NCBI GenBank assembly: GCA_000171835.1
Contig: ABHC01000004.1
Span: forward strand, 209,098 to 273,097
DNA: 64,000 bases
Direction: 5' to 3'
From: an alpha proteobacterium BAL199
GTDB lineage: Bacteria > Pseudomonadota > Alphaproteobacteria > Thalassobaculales > Thalassobaculaceae
Shown: positions 35,124-43,760 of the stretch, in pieces
How the letters are laid out: every line of letters starts with the position of its first letter
Numbering within the stretch: position 1 is the stretch's first letter
Made by a program: the position numbers and the translations under genes
Notes under the pieces: generated by a model
The model's database searches: none
What the model saw: only the letters and a program-made list of their open reading frames with translations
What the model was told of the DNA's origin: nothing

Positions 35124-37415
35124 CTAGACGTAGGTCGGTCCAGCAGAGAATCGTCGCTCTGCTAGGTAATTTCTCAGGCGATTTCGGTGACTCGAAGAAG
35201 GTGATTTAGTTAAAAACTCAAGATATGAAGATAAACCGCTGATATTAGTATGTAAAATTGCTTCTTTTACTGGACCGATTGAGATTGGTGACATCGAAAG
35301 AGACCGGTATCCGAGGGCGGCCAGCACGAGTGCCTCGAGCGGCCGCCCCGCCATCTCTCCGCAGACCGTTACCGGAATGTTGGCAGCCGATGCGGCTTGC
35401 TGGATCCGCCGCAGGACGTCGAGGAACACCGGGTCCAGCGAATCGTAGCGTCCGGCCATGCGTTCGCCACCGCGGTCCGCTGCAAAAAGAAACTGGTGCA
35501 GGTCGTTGCTGCCGATCGACAGAAAGTCGGCCTCGCGGGCCAGCGCTTCGATGGCCAGGACGATGGCCGGTACCTCAACCATGGCGCCGACCGCCACTGA
35601 CGCCGGCAGCACCGTGCCCCGGGAATCGGCGCGTTCCAGTTCAAGGTCGAGAAAGCTTCGAGCCGTGCGAAACTCCTCGACGGTCGTGACCATCGGCATC
35701 ATCAAGCGCAACGGCCGTCCGTTGGCGGCCTGGATCAGCGCTCGCATCTGCTGACGCAGAAGGGACGGGACGTCGAGCCCGATCCGCAGGGCGCGCCAGC
35801 CGAGCGCTGGATTTTCTTCCGGTTCGTGAATGAACGACGGCAGCCGTTTGTCGCCGCCCGCGTCGAGGGTTCGGAATGTGACGGGCTTATCGCCGGTGCT
35901 GACGAGAACCTGCCTGTACAGCGCGGTCTGAGCTTCGACGTCCGGGTATTCGCGCCGAACCAGGAACGGGATCTCGGTGCGGTAGAGCCCGATCCCCTCC
36001 GCTCCGACCACCGGCATCTGTGCAACATCGATCAGCAGCCCCGCGTTCATCAGCAGGGTCATCGCAACCCCGTCGGGGCTGATTGCCGGACGGTCGCGCA
36101 GCGCGGCATAGTGCGCACGTTCGAAGGTGCGGGCCGCCATGCTGGCGCGGAACAAAGCGTGGGCGTCCTCGCCGGGCCGTACGAACACCTGGGCATGGTT
36201 CCCGTCGACGATCAGGGGATCACCCGGCTCGACCTCGCCCAGCAGGTTCGCGAGGCCACCGACCACCGGTATGTCCAGCGCCCGGGCCACGATCGCGACA
36301 TGCGCTGTGGCGGAACCCTCCTCCAACGCGACTCCCTTCAGGCGGGTCGGGTCGTAGTCGAGAATTTCAGCGGGTCCGAGCGAGCGGGCAATGAGGATCC
36401 AGTCGCCCTCGGGCTCGGCCTCGCCGACCGGATCGCTTTCCGGTGACAGGTGCTGGAGCAGTCGCAGCGCCACGTCCTCGAAGTCGGTCAGCCGTTCGCG
36501 GATGTAGGGGTCCTCGACCCCGGCCATCCGGGTCCTGGTATCGTCACGCACCCGCTGGACAGCGGCTTCCGCAGTCAGGCCACCCAGGATGGCTTCGCGG
36601 ATGCGGCCGATCCAGCCCGCGTCGCTGGCGATGATCCGGTAGGTTTCGAGAACATCGCGGTGTTCCCCGGCGGCGGCGAGAGCCGTGGAATCGAGGAGTT
36701 TGTCCAGTGCGTCATGCATCGCCGAGTGGGCGTCGGTGAGCCGCCGCAATTCGTCGTCCGGATCCTCGGCCACGACCCGGCGAATGACGATGCGTGGCCG
36801 GTGCAGCCGCGCCCGACCGACGGCCATGCCCCCGGTGATCCGCGTACCGGCGATCCGCACGGGCGAGCCCTCGCCGCGGTTCGCGGCCGAGCCGGGAATT
36901 TCGCCGCCCGAGATCATCTCGGCCAGCACCATCGCCAGGGTTTCGAGCGACTCGACCTCTTCCTCGGTATACTCGCGCGCGGTCGTGTGCTGGATGACCA
37001 GGACGCCGTGGACCCGTTCCAGGCGCCGGATCGGGACCCCCATCAGCGAGTGATAGATTTCTTCACCGGTCTCCGGGAAGTACGCGAACTTCGGATGGTT
37101 CTGAGCGTCCGCCAGCGCGAGCGACCGCCCGGTCTCGGCAATGTGCCCGACCAGACCTTCGCCGAACCGCATACGGGTTCGATACACCGCCTCGCGGTTC
37201 AGGCCCTCGGTGGCGCACAGCTCCAATAGATTGCCGCTGCGCCGGACATAGATCGAGCACACCTCGGCGCCGAGTGCGCCGGTGATGACCTTCACGGTGC
37301 TGTCGAGACGGTCCTGCGGGCTGCCACCACCCGCCATCACGTCGCGCAGGTGACGCAGCATCAACCGGGGGCCACCGCCCCTGCCGGCATCCCGGGAGGC
37401 GGAGGGCCCGGTCAT
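35124..37415 (-). CDS. ptsP: nitrogen-PTS phosphoenolpyruvate-protein phosphotransferase EI-Ntr
   Basis: A 763-residue enzyme I of the nitrogen phosphotransfer system; it takes phosphate from PEP and passes it to NPr. The N-terminal GAF sensor domain covers ~30-170. The phosphohistidine is His372 in EEGSATAHVAIVARAL. The PEP-binding barrel has YRTEIPFLVRREYPD, and the catalytic Cys lies in IPVTVCGEMAGRP. The last ~50 codons are unusually AT-rich compared with the rest, though the protein still reads as a normal family C-terminus. It starts 4 bp after lysC on the same strand, a conserved pairing. Confidence 0.95.
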   Translation of the reverse strand: MTGPSASRDAGRGGGPRLMLRHLRDVMAGGGSPQDRLDSTVKVITGALGAEVCSIYVRRSGNLLELCATEGLNREAVYRTRMRFGEGLVGHIAETGRSLALADAQNHPKFAYFPETGEEIYHSLMGVPIRRLERVHGVLVIQHTTAREYTEEEVESLETLAMVLAEMISGGEIPGSAANRGEGSPVRIAGTRITGGMAVGRARLHRPRIVIRRVVAEDPDDELRRLTDAHSAMHDALDKLLDSTALAAAGEHRDVLETYRIIASDAGWIGRIREAILGGLTAEAAVQRVRDDTRTRMAGVEDPYIRERLTDFEDVALRLLQHLSPESDPVGEAEPEGDWILIARSLGPAEILDYDPTRLKGVALEEGSATAHVAIVARALDIPVVGGLANLLGEVEPGDPLIVDGNHAQVFVRPGEDAHALFRASMAARTFERAHYAALRDRPAISPDGVAMTLLMNAGLLIDVAQMPVVGAEGIGLYRTEIPFLVRREYPDVEAQTALYRQVLVSTGDKPVTFRTLDAGGDKRLPSFIHEPEENPALGWRALRIGLDVPSLLRQQMRALIQAANGRPLRLMMPMVTTVEEFRTARSFLDLELERADSRGTVLPASVAVGAMVEVPAIVLAIEALAREADFLSIGSNDLHQFLFAADRGGERMAGRYDSLDPVFLDVLRRIQQAASAANIPVTVCGEMAGRPLEALVLAALGYRSLSMSPISIGPVKEAILHTNISGLSSYLEFLTKSPSSSHRNRLRNYLAERRFSAGPTYV

Positions 37416-37419
37416 CGGC

Positions 37420-38649
37420 TCAACTGTCCGCGTCGGCGTCGAGACCGAAGGCGGTATGCAGCGCGCGCACGGCGAGCTCGGTGTAGTCTTTGCCGATCAG
37501 CACGCTCACCTTGATCTCGGAGGTCGAGATCACCTGGATGTTGATGCTCTTTTCGGCGAGTGTCTGGAACATCGTCTTGGCGATGCCGGGCTGGCTGCGC
37601 ATGCCGACCCCGACCACCGAGATCTTGCAGACGTTCGGATCAGCGACCAGTTCGGCGTAGGCCAGTTCGGCCTGCAACTTGTTCAAGACGTCGCTGGCGC
37701 GATCCAGGTCCGCATGGCCGACGGTGAACGTCAGGTCGGTGGTCTGGCCGTCCTGGCTGACGTTCTGAACGATCATGTCGACGTTTACGGCGGCATCGGC
37801 CAGCGAGCCGAAGATGGCGCCGGCGACGCCCGGCCGGTCCGGAACGCCGACCAGAGTGATCTTCGCCTCGTCCGGGCTGTAGGCGATGCCGGTCACGACT
37901 CGTTGTTCCACGATCTCATCCTCATCGATGACCAGGGTGCCGGGCACGTCGACGAAGCTCGACAGAACCTGCACGCGCACCCCGTGTTGCATGGCCATGG
38001 CGACCGAACGGGTCTCCAACACCTTGGCCCCCTGGGAGGCCAACTCCAGCATTTCCTCGTAGGTGATCCGATCGATCTTGCGGGCCTTGGACACGATCCG
38101 AGGATTGGTGGTGTAGACCCCGTCGACGTCGGTGTAGATGTCGCAGCGCTCGGCCCGCAATGCGGCGGCCAGCGCGACGGCGGAGGTATCCGATCCGCCA
38201 CGACCCAGGGTGGTGATCCGGGCGTCTGGCCCGATTCCTTGGAAGCCGGCGACCACAGCGACCTGACCCTGGGCGAGCCGGCGCTCCATCTCCTCGGTCT
38301 CGATGCGGTCGATCCGTGCCTTGCCGTGGATGCCGTCGGTCCGGAACGGGATCTGCCAGCCGAGCCAGGAACGGGCGTTGATACCGATATCCTGGAGCGC
38401 CAGCGCCAGCAGACCGACGGTCACCTGTTCGCCGGAAGCGACCACGACATCGTACTCGCGCGCGTCGTGCAGGCTCGCGATCGCCCGCGTCCAACTGACG
38501 AGTTGATTGGTCGTACCGGCCATTGCGGACACGACGACCGCCACCTCATGACCGGCGTCCACCTCGCGCTTGATGCGCTGGGCGACGTTCTTGATTCGCT
38601 CGACGTCGCCGACCGACGTACCGCCGAATTTCATCACGATGCGTGCCAT
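37420..38649 (-). CDS. lysC: aspartate kinase
   Basis: A 409-residue kinase that phosphorylates aspartate, the first step to lysine, threonine, methionine and diaminopimelate. The nucleotide loop is VMKFGGTSVGD at the N-terminus; the GRGGSDTSAVALAAAL motif binds substrate. Two C-terminal ACT domains follow (LVGVPDRPGVAGAIFGSL; VVGVGMRSQPGIAKTMF), the site of feedback inhibition in this family. It is divergent from ubiG and leads directly into ptsP. Confidence 0.96.
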   Translation of the reverse strand: MARIVMKFGGTSVGDVERIKNVAQRIKREVDAGHEVAVVVSAMAGTTNQLVSWTRAIASLHDAREYDVVVASGEQVTVGLLALALQDIGINARSWLGWQIPFRTDGIHGKARIDRIETEEMERRLAQGQVAVVAGFQGIGPDARITTLGRGGSDTSAVALAAALRAERCDIYTDVDGVYTTNPRIVSKARKIDRITYEEMLELASQGAKVLETRSVAMAMQHGVRVQVLSSFVDVPGTLVIDEDEIVEQRVVTGIAYSPDEAKITLVGVPDRPGVAGAIFGSLADAAVNVDMIVQNVSQDGQTTDLTFTVGHADLDRASDVLNKLQAELAYAELVADPNVCKISVVGVGMRSQPGIAKTMFQTLAEKSINIQVISTSEIKVSVLIGKDYTELAVRALHTAFGLDADADS

Positions 38650-38789
38650 CGCGGGATCCGTATTCGAGACATAGGGACGTCGCGGCCGACGGTCGCTCTA
38701 GCTTGCCGGCCGCAAGCGGGCGTATCCATATTACGCACGCGCGCCACGGGCAAGCGCGCCGCCCGCTTTCGCGAGGCCAGGAGGACAAG

Positions 38790-39581
38790 ATGATCGGGAC
38801 GTCGCGCCGCAACCTAAAGCGGAGAGCCGATACAGCGGGGCCAACGGCAGGGACGGGCACGGTGGACGCCGCGGACATCGGACGGTTTGCCAGGATGGCC
38901 GATCGCTGGTGGGATCCCGACGGGCCGCACGGGCCGCTGCATCGCTATGTCCCGGCCCGCATGGCGATCATCCGCGACGCGGCGAGGACCGTGGCCTCTG
39001 ATCGGAAGGACCAGCGGCGACCGATGGCCGGGCTGTCGGTGCTCGACATCGGGTGTGGCGGCGGCTTGCTGTCCGAGCCGATGACCCGGCTGGGTGCGAC
39101 CGTCACGGGGGTCGATGCTGACACTGCGGGGATCGCCGCCGCCGTTTCGCACGCGGCGGGGGTCGGCTTGGACATCGCGTACCGGGCCGGTGCTGCAGAA
39201 GACCTCGCGACGGAAGGCCGGGTGTTCGACATGGTGGTGGCGAGCGAAGTGATCGAACATGTTGCTGATCGGGACGCGTTCGCGGAAGCTCTGGCTGCCC
39301 TGGTCAGACCGGGTGGCCTGCTGGTTTTGACGACCATCAACCGGACCCGGCGCTCGTATGCGATGGCCATCGTCGCCGCCGAGTATGTGCTGCGCTGGGT
39401 CCCGCGCGGGACCCACGACTGGTCGAAGTTTCCGACGCCGGACGAACTTACCGGGTTGCTGGAACAGCGGGGGTTTGCCGTCGAAACACCGATCGGGCTG
39501 GTCTACAGCGCGGTCTCGGGAAGTTTCAGTCCGTCGTCGGATGACCGGGTGAACTACGCGCTGGTGGCCCGAAAAGTCTGA
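38790..39581 (+). CDS. ubiG: ubiquinone biosynthesis O-methyltransferase UbiG
   Basis: A 263-residue SAM-dependent O-methyltransferase for the two O-methylation steps of ubiquinone synthesis. It has the family's FARMADRWWDPDGPHGPLHRYVPAR-type opening (split here for length: FARMADRWWDPDG, then LHRYVPAR), motif I VLDIGCGGGLLSEPM, MVVASEVIEHVADR, and the UbiG-specific TTINRTRRSY and VPRGTHDWSKF segments. ATG 38790 follows AGGAGG. The N-terminal ~25 residues are basic and poorly conserved. It is divergent from lysC, with 140 bp between. Confidence 0.95.
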   Translation: MIGTSRRNLKRRADTAGPTAGTGTVDAADIGRFARMADRWWDPDGPHGPLHRYVPARMAIIRDAARTVASDRKDQRRPMAGLSVLDIGCGGGLLSEPMTRLGATVTGVDADTAGIAAAVSHAAGVGLDIAYRAGAAEDLATEGRVFDMVVASEVIEHVADRDAFAEALAALVRPGGLLVLTTINRTRRSYAMAIVAAEYVLRWVPRGTHDWSKFPTPDELTGLLEQRGFAVETPIGLVYSAVSGSFSPSSDDRVNYALVARKV

Positions 39582-39600
39582 AACGGCTGCCGGCGGAGGG

Positions 39601-40044
39601 TCAGGCGTCGTCGCGGATCCACGGCACCGATCCGAACTCGATGCCTTCGTCCTTCAGGCGCTCGGATTCCTCCGAGGTTGTTTCGCCATAGATGCCGTGG
39701 GCATCGGCTTCGCCGTAGTGGATCTTGCGCGCTTCCTCGGCGAACCGGTCGCCGACATAATCGCAGTTCTGTTCGACCATCTGGCGCACCGCACGCAGCT
39801 TGTCTTTCAGTTCGGCGGCCTTCTGGGCGGCGGGATGCATCGCCTGTACGTCTGAGGGGGCAGAGATCGCTACTCCCCGACCCTTAGCGATGCTGGGCGC
39901 CATCAGGGCCTTGGTCACGTCCGCGGTGCCGCAGGCCGGGCATGCGAGCATCCCCGATTCGCGCTGGGTTTCGAACGCGTCGGCGTTGCGGAACCAGCCT
40001 TCGAACTCGTGGTCGTCGTTGCAGCGCAGGCGGTACAGGATCAT
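39601..40044 (-). CDS. DUF1178 family protein
   Basis: A 147-residue protein of a family widespread in Alpha- and Betaproteobacteria. The N-terminus MILYRLRCNDDHEFEGWF and the pair in MLACPACGTADVTKALMAP suggest a small zinc ribbon. The C-terminal SERLKDEGIEFGSVPWIR is also typical. The function is unknown. ATG 40044 is the family's normal start; a longer frame begins at 40059. It converges on ubiG, with 19 bp between the stops. Confidence 0.9.
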   Translation of the reverse strand: MILYRLRCNDDHEFEGWFRNADAFETQRESGMLACPACGTADVTKALMAPSIAKGRGVAISAPSDVQAMHPAAQKAAELKDKLRAVRQMVEQNCDYVGDRFAEEARKIHYGEADAHGIYGETTSEESERLKDEGIEFGSVPWIRDDA

Positions 40045-40126
40045 CGTCGTCCATTCCATATCATCGGCTTAATATAAGCGTAACGCGGCGATGATCCAGC
40101 TATAGCCGTTCGCGGCAAGGAAGCCG

Positions 40127-40364
40127 ATGCCCGAGAATCCGTCCGAACTCGCCCGACAGGACCGCGACCACCACCTGCATCCGTTCACCGATCCGCAGGT
40201 GCTGATCGACGACGGCGGCCCGACGGTGATCGTCCGAGGGCAAGGCTGCACACTCTGGGACGAGGACGGGCGCTCCTACCTCGACGCCCTGGCTGGGCTG
40301 TGGTGCGTGAACGTCGGGTACGGTCGCGCCGAACTGGCGAAGGTGGCGGCCGAGCAGATGGAGC
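40127..40364 (+). pseudogene. class III aminotransferase, first 79 codons, cut by IS copy 2
   Basis: The fragment opens like omega-amino acid:pyruvate/taurine-type class III aminotransferases: HHLHPFTDPQVL, then VRGQGCTLWDEDGRSYLDALAGLWCVNVGYG, which I cite in two parts: GCTLWDEDGRSYLDAL and AGLWCVNVGYG. The frame enters the IS after AEQME and stops 17 codons later. The PLP lysine and most of the enzyme (normally ~450 residues) are missing from the window. It is divergent from DUF1178. Confidence 0.9.
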
Positions 40365-41180
40365 GGTGTTGTCACGTTAACGTGCCTGAGGTTGCGGGTT
40401 CAATGATCCGGGCGTAGGCGGTGTCGATGCAAACAGAGAAAATCAGCTACAAGCGCCACCGCTTTCCGCCTCAGATCATTTCTCATGTTGTCTGGCTCTA
40501 CGCCCGGTTCAACTTGAGCCTGCGCGAGGTCGAGGAGCTTATGCTGGAACGTGGTGTGGACGTTTCGTATGAGACGATCCGGCGCTGGACCGTCAAGTTC
40601 GGTCCCCGGATCGCCCACGTTCTGCGGCGACGGCAGCCTCGCCCTGGTGATGTTTGGCATCTGGACGAAGTCGTCGTGAAGATCGCGGGCCGGTCATACT
40701 GGCTGTGGCGCGCCGTCGACCAACACGGTGTCGTTCTTGAGGAAATCTTACAATCGAAGCGAGACAAGCGCGCTGCAAAGCGGCTTTTGATCAAGCTGAT
40801 GAAACGTTGGGGCTTCGTGCCCAAAAGGATCATTACGGACAAACTGCGCTCATATGGGGCCGCCAAGCGCGAGGTCGCGCCTGGCCTTGATCATTGGTCA
40901 CACAAGGGGCTCAATAACCGCGCCGAGAACAGCCACTTGCCCTTCCGAAAACGAGAGCGGGTGATGCAAGGCTTCCGATCACCGGGTGGATTACAACGCT
41001 TCGTGTCTATGCAATCCGCAACCCGCAATCGTTACTCTGTCCCAGCCCGCCGTCGTTCCGCCCTCACCATTCGCTACCATCGGCTCGAAGCGTTCGAAGC
41101 TTGGAAATCCGCGGCACATGCCGCTTGATCAACGACCGGCATGCCAACTTGCTAACTCGACGAGTTAACGTGACAACACC
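40365..41180 (+). mobile_element. IS6-family insertion sequence, copy 2 (816 bp)
   Basis: Same element as copy 1, in the opposite orientation, with the same 17-bp inverted repeats. The flanking 8-mers are GATGGAGC (left) and CCATGAAG (right), with no duplication. The left flank is an aminotransferase gene and the right flank the end of a cytochrome c gene, so two different loci meet here. Confidence 0.95.
40427..41128 (+). CDS. IS6-family transposase, copy 2
   Basis: Identical in sequence to the transposase of copy 1: 233 residues, catalytic residues Asp80, Asp138 and Glu167. It is transcribed in the direction from the aminotransferase fragment towards the cytochrome fragment. An intact frame in all three copies suggests recent spread. 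Confidence 0.93.
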   Translation: MQTEKISYKRHRFPPQIISHVVWLYARFNLSLREVEELMLERGVDVSYETIRRWTVKFGPRIAHVLRRRQPRPGDVWHLDEVVVKIAGRSYWLWRAVDQHGVVLEEILQSKRDKRAAKRLLIKLMKRWGFVPKRIITDKLRSYGAAKREVAPGLDHWSHKGLNNRAENSHLPFRKRERVMQGFRSPGGLQRFVSMQSATRNRYSVPARRRSALTIRYHRLEAFEAWKSAAHAA

Positions 41181-41182
41181 CC

Positions 41183-41350
41183 ATGAAGTCGTTCGGCGAG
41201 AGCGGGCAGGTCTGGGATGAGGCAACACTGGACCGCTACCTCACGAATCCGCGCGCGGTCGTGAAGGGGACGAGAATGGCGTTTCCCGGCTTGAAGGACA
41301 CCGCCGACCGAGACAACGTCATCGCCTATCTGAAGTCGCTGCCTCGATAG
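41183..41350 (+). pseudogene. cytochrome c C-terminal fragment, cut by IS copy 2
   Basis: 55 residues remain, starting 2 bp after the IS. They match the C-terminal half of a class I cytochrome c: WDEATLDRYLTNPRAVVKG, the axial-methionine segment TRMAFPGLKD, and the final helix RDNVIAYLKSLPR. The heme-binding CxxCH and signal peptide lie upstream and are lost. The upstream frame is closed by a stop inside the IS, so no longer product is possible. Confidence 0.85.
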
Positions 41351-41407
41351 GCATCCGCGCCACCGGCGATCTGGCCGGTGGGGCCTCACCGCCCTACGGA
41401 GACAGGC

Positions 41408-42424
41408 ATGTCGCTCGCAGCCGACGGGATGTGGTCGCGGTACATCCGGCAAGGCCGGCGCATTGTTGCAACGCTGTCGATTGCTTTCGCAACCGCAGGG
41501 GCAGCACTTGGTGCCGAGGTCCCGACATCCTGGCTGAAGGCTTGGCCACACACTGATTTCAACCGCACGTCCATCGATCTCGACGAAATCCAGAGCGGCG
41601 GACCACCCAAGGATGGCATTCCTTCGATCGACAACCCGGTGTTCGTATCGGTCGCTGAGGACACCGGGCTTGCCGACGACGAGCCGGTGATCGGGCTGTC
41701 GATCGCCGGGGATGCGCGCGCTTACCCCTTGCAGATCCTGATCTGGCACGAGATCGCGAATGATGTCGTCGGCGGGGTTCCGGTCGCGGTGACCTACTGT
41801 CCGCTGTGCAACGCGGCGATCGTGTTCGACCGCCGGGTCGATGGCAGAACCCTGTCGTTCGGAACCACCGGAAAGCTCCGACGCTCCGACCTGGTGATGT
41901 ACGACCGCGAGACCGAGAGCTGGTGGCAGCAGTTCCTCGGCGAGGCGATCGTCGGGAAGATGACCGGCCGAACCCTCAAGACCGTGCCCGCGCGTCTGGA
42001 ATCATTGGCCCGGTTCCGCTCCCGGCACCCGAATGGCAAGGTCCAGGTCCCGGACGACCCATCCCTGCGACCCTATGGCCGGAACCCCTATGTCGGCTAC
42101 GACACGGCGGTGCAGCCCTTTCTGTTCGAAGGCGCGTTGCCGCCGGAAATCCCGGCCATGACCTATGTGGTTGCGGTCGAAGGCCAGGCATGGCTGCTCG
42201 ACCTGATCCGCCGTCAGCAGGAGATCCGCAGCGGCGACCTGATCATCTCCTGGTCACCGGGCAACCGCTCCGCCCTCGACACCGCCGCCATCGCCCAAGG
42301 CCGCGACGTCGGCAACGTGGTTGTACAACGCCAGACGGCCAACGGGTTTATCGACGTCCCCTACGACCTCACCTTCGCCTTCGTATTCCACGCGTTCCGG
42401 CCGGACGCTCCGATGCACCGTTGA
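41408..42424 (+). CDS. DUF3179 domain exported protein
   Basis: A 338-residue protein with an N-terminal signal peptide (residues ~15-36, ending AALGAEV). The body matches DUF3179: IPSIDNPVFVSVAED, YPLQILIWHEIANDV and the conserved VTYCPLCNAAIVFDRRVDG, plus LVMYDRETESWWQQF and a late PRNxxVG-like GRNPYVGYD. The two cysteines in CPLC suggest a metal or redox site. The function is unknown. ATG 41408 follows GGAGACAG. It lies 57 bp after the cytochrome fragment, so both may once have belonged to one unit. Confidence 0.88.
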   Translation: MSLAADGMWSRYIRQGRRIVATLSIAFATAGAALGAEVPTSWLKAWPHTDFNRTSIDLDEIQSGGPPKDGIPSIDNPVFVSVAEDTGLADDEPVIGLSIAGDARAYPLQILIWHEIANDVVGGVPVAVTYCPLCNAAIVFDRRVDGRTLSFGTTGKLRRSDLVMYDRETESWWQQFLGEAIVGKMTGRTLKTVPARLESLARFRSRHPNGKVQVPDDPSLRPYGRNPYVGYDTAVQPFLFEGALPPEIPAMTYVVAVEGQAWLLDLIRRQQEIRSGDLIISWSPGNRSALDTAAIAQGRDVGNVVVQRQTANGFIDVPYDLTFAFVFHAFRPDAPMHR

Positions 42425-42461
42425 ACGGCCGGCCGGGCCGCTCGGCAATTCCGGTACGCGA

Positions 42462-43205
42462 TTGGGCGAAACCACCAGCACATCTCCAAAGGCCACGCGC
42501 CGGAAAGTACGGACCGCAGCGTTGGTGCTGCTCGCGTCGGTGCTGCTCGCGTCGGTGCTGGTCGTCCTGACAGTCGGCGTCCTCGTACTCCAGACCGGCG
42601 ATGATGGACTGGTATCGAAATCCGACATCGAGACCTTTATCCGGAGTTGGGGAGTGGCCGGGGCCGGGGCCTCGGTTCTCCTGATGATCGTTCACGCCTT
42701 CACTCCGTTCCCGGCCGAACTGGTCGCGGTCGCCAACGGCATGCTGTTCGGCGCGCTGTGGGGAACCGCCCTGACCTGGGTCGGCGCGATGCTCGGTGCC
42801 GCGTTGTCGTTCGGCCTTTGCCGCCGCTACGGCCAACCGCTGGTCGAGGGCATCGTCGATCCGGATCGCTGGCAGGCCACGCAGGCCTGGTTGCAGCGCC
42901 GTGGAGTGCTTGCCCTGCTGGGCTCCCGGCTGCTGCCGGTCGTGTCGTTCAACCTGATCAATATGGCGGCCGGATTTGCCGGGATCGGATGGTGGACATT
43001 CCTGTGGACGACAGCGCTCGGGATCCTTCCGATGACGCTCGGCATGGTTCTGCTCGGTGCCGGCATCATCCGATCGTCGCCTTGGACGATCTCACTCACC
43101 CTGGCCGCCATCGTGCTGGTCGGTATCGCGGCGGCCTTGTGGAAACGCCAGCATCCCCTCCGTCCCAAGGGTCCGGCACCTGACAACATTCGAACCGGCC
43201 GCTAA
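42462..43205 (+). CDS. TVP38/TMEM64 (VTT/DedA-like) membrane protein
   Basis: A polytopic protein of about 247 residues. Four to five hydrophobic segments surround the VTT core: FTPFPAELVAVANGMLFGAL, WVGAMLGAALSFGLCRRYG and LLGSRLLPVVSFNLINMAAG. Members act in lipid scrambling or envelope homeostasis; the substrate here is unknown. The start is uncertain. No ATG lies near the first membrane helix; TTG 42462 is my choice, while an in-frame ATG at 42321 would overlap the DUF3179 gene by about 100 bp. A 15-bp direct duplication (CTCGCGTCGGTGCTG) occurs at 42531-42560 within the first helix. Confidence 0.75.
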   Translation: MGETTSTSPKATRRKVRTAALVLLASVLLASVLVVLTVGVLVLQTGDDGLVSKSDIETFIRSWGVAGAGASVLLMIVHAFTPFPAELVAVANGMLFGALWGTALTWVGAMLGAALSFGLCRRYGQPLVEGIVDPDRWQATQAWLQRRGVLALLGSRLLPVVSFNLINMAAGFAGIGWWTFLWTTALGILPMTLGMVLLGAGIIRSSPWTISLTLAAIVLVGIAAALWKRQHPLRPKGPAPDNIRTGR

Positions 43206-43244
43206 CGTAGCGTCCGATCAACTGATTGGCGCGGTGGTCACGGG

Positions 43245-43730
43245 ATGAGCCGACGGGCGATACTGGACGACTTCGACCGCAAGCTTCTGACGCTGTTTCA
43301 GGAGAACACCCGCCTCACCGCGGACGAGTTGGGGGAGCGGGTCGGGCTGTCGGCGTCGGCCTGTCATCGCCGGTTGAAGCGCCTGCGCAACGCGGGCGTG
43401 ATCGAAGCGGAAATCGCGGTGATCTCGCCGGAAGCGGTCGGCCGCTCGCTGACCATGATCGTCGAGGTCTCGCTGGAGCGTGAGCACCCGCACATCGTCG
43501 ACGCATTCAAGAAGTCGATGCGGGCCACGCCGGAGGTGATGCAGTGCTACTACGTCACCGGCGGCGCCGACTTCATCATCATCCTCACGGCCCGCGACAT
43601 GAAGAGCTACGAGCGCTTCACCCAGCGGTTCTTCTTCGACAACCCGCAAGTCCAGCGGTTCCGCACCTTCGTGGTGATGGACCGCACCAAGGTCGGCCTC
43701 CGCGTACCGATGGATGACGACGAAGCCTAA
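43245..43730 (+). CDS. Lrp/AsnC family regulator
   Basis: A 161-residue regulator with an N-terminal HTH (LDDFDRKLLTLFQENTRLTADEL; VGLSASACHRRLKRLRNAGVI) and a C-terminal RAM ligand-binding domain (MQCYYVTGGADFIIILTARD). Lrp/AsnC proteins usually sense amino acids. It converges on the branched-chain amino acid transport operon, so it might regulate it, but that is only a positional inference. Confidence 0.92.
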   Translation: MSRRAILDDFDRKLLTLFQENTRLTADELGERVGLSASACHRRLKRLRNAGVIEAEIAVISPEAVGRSLTMIVEVSLEREHPHIVDAFKKSMRATPEVMQCYYVTGGADFIIILTARDMKSYERFTQRFFFDNPQVQRFRTFVVMDRTKVGLRVPMDDDEA

Positions 43731-43760
43731 CAATCCGGCTGTCTCGGCTTCTTCATCCGC

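Noticed and set aside
37456..38793. 445-codon open frame on the plus strand
   Set aside because: Antisense to lysC; no domain or start signal.
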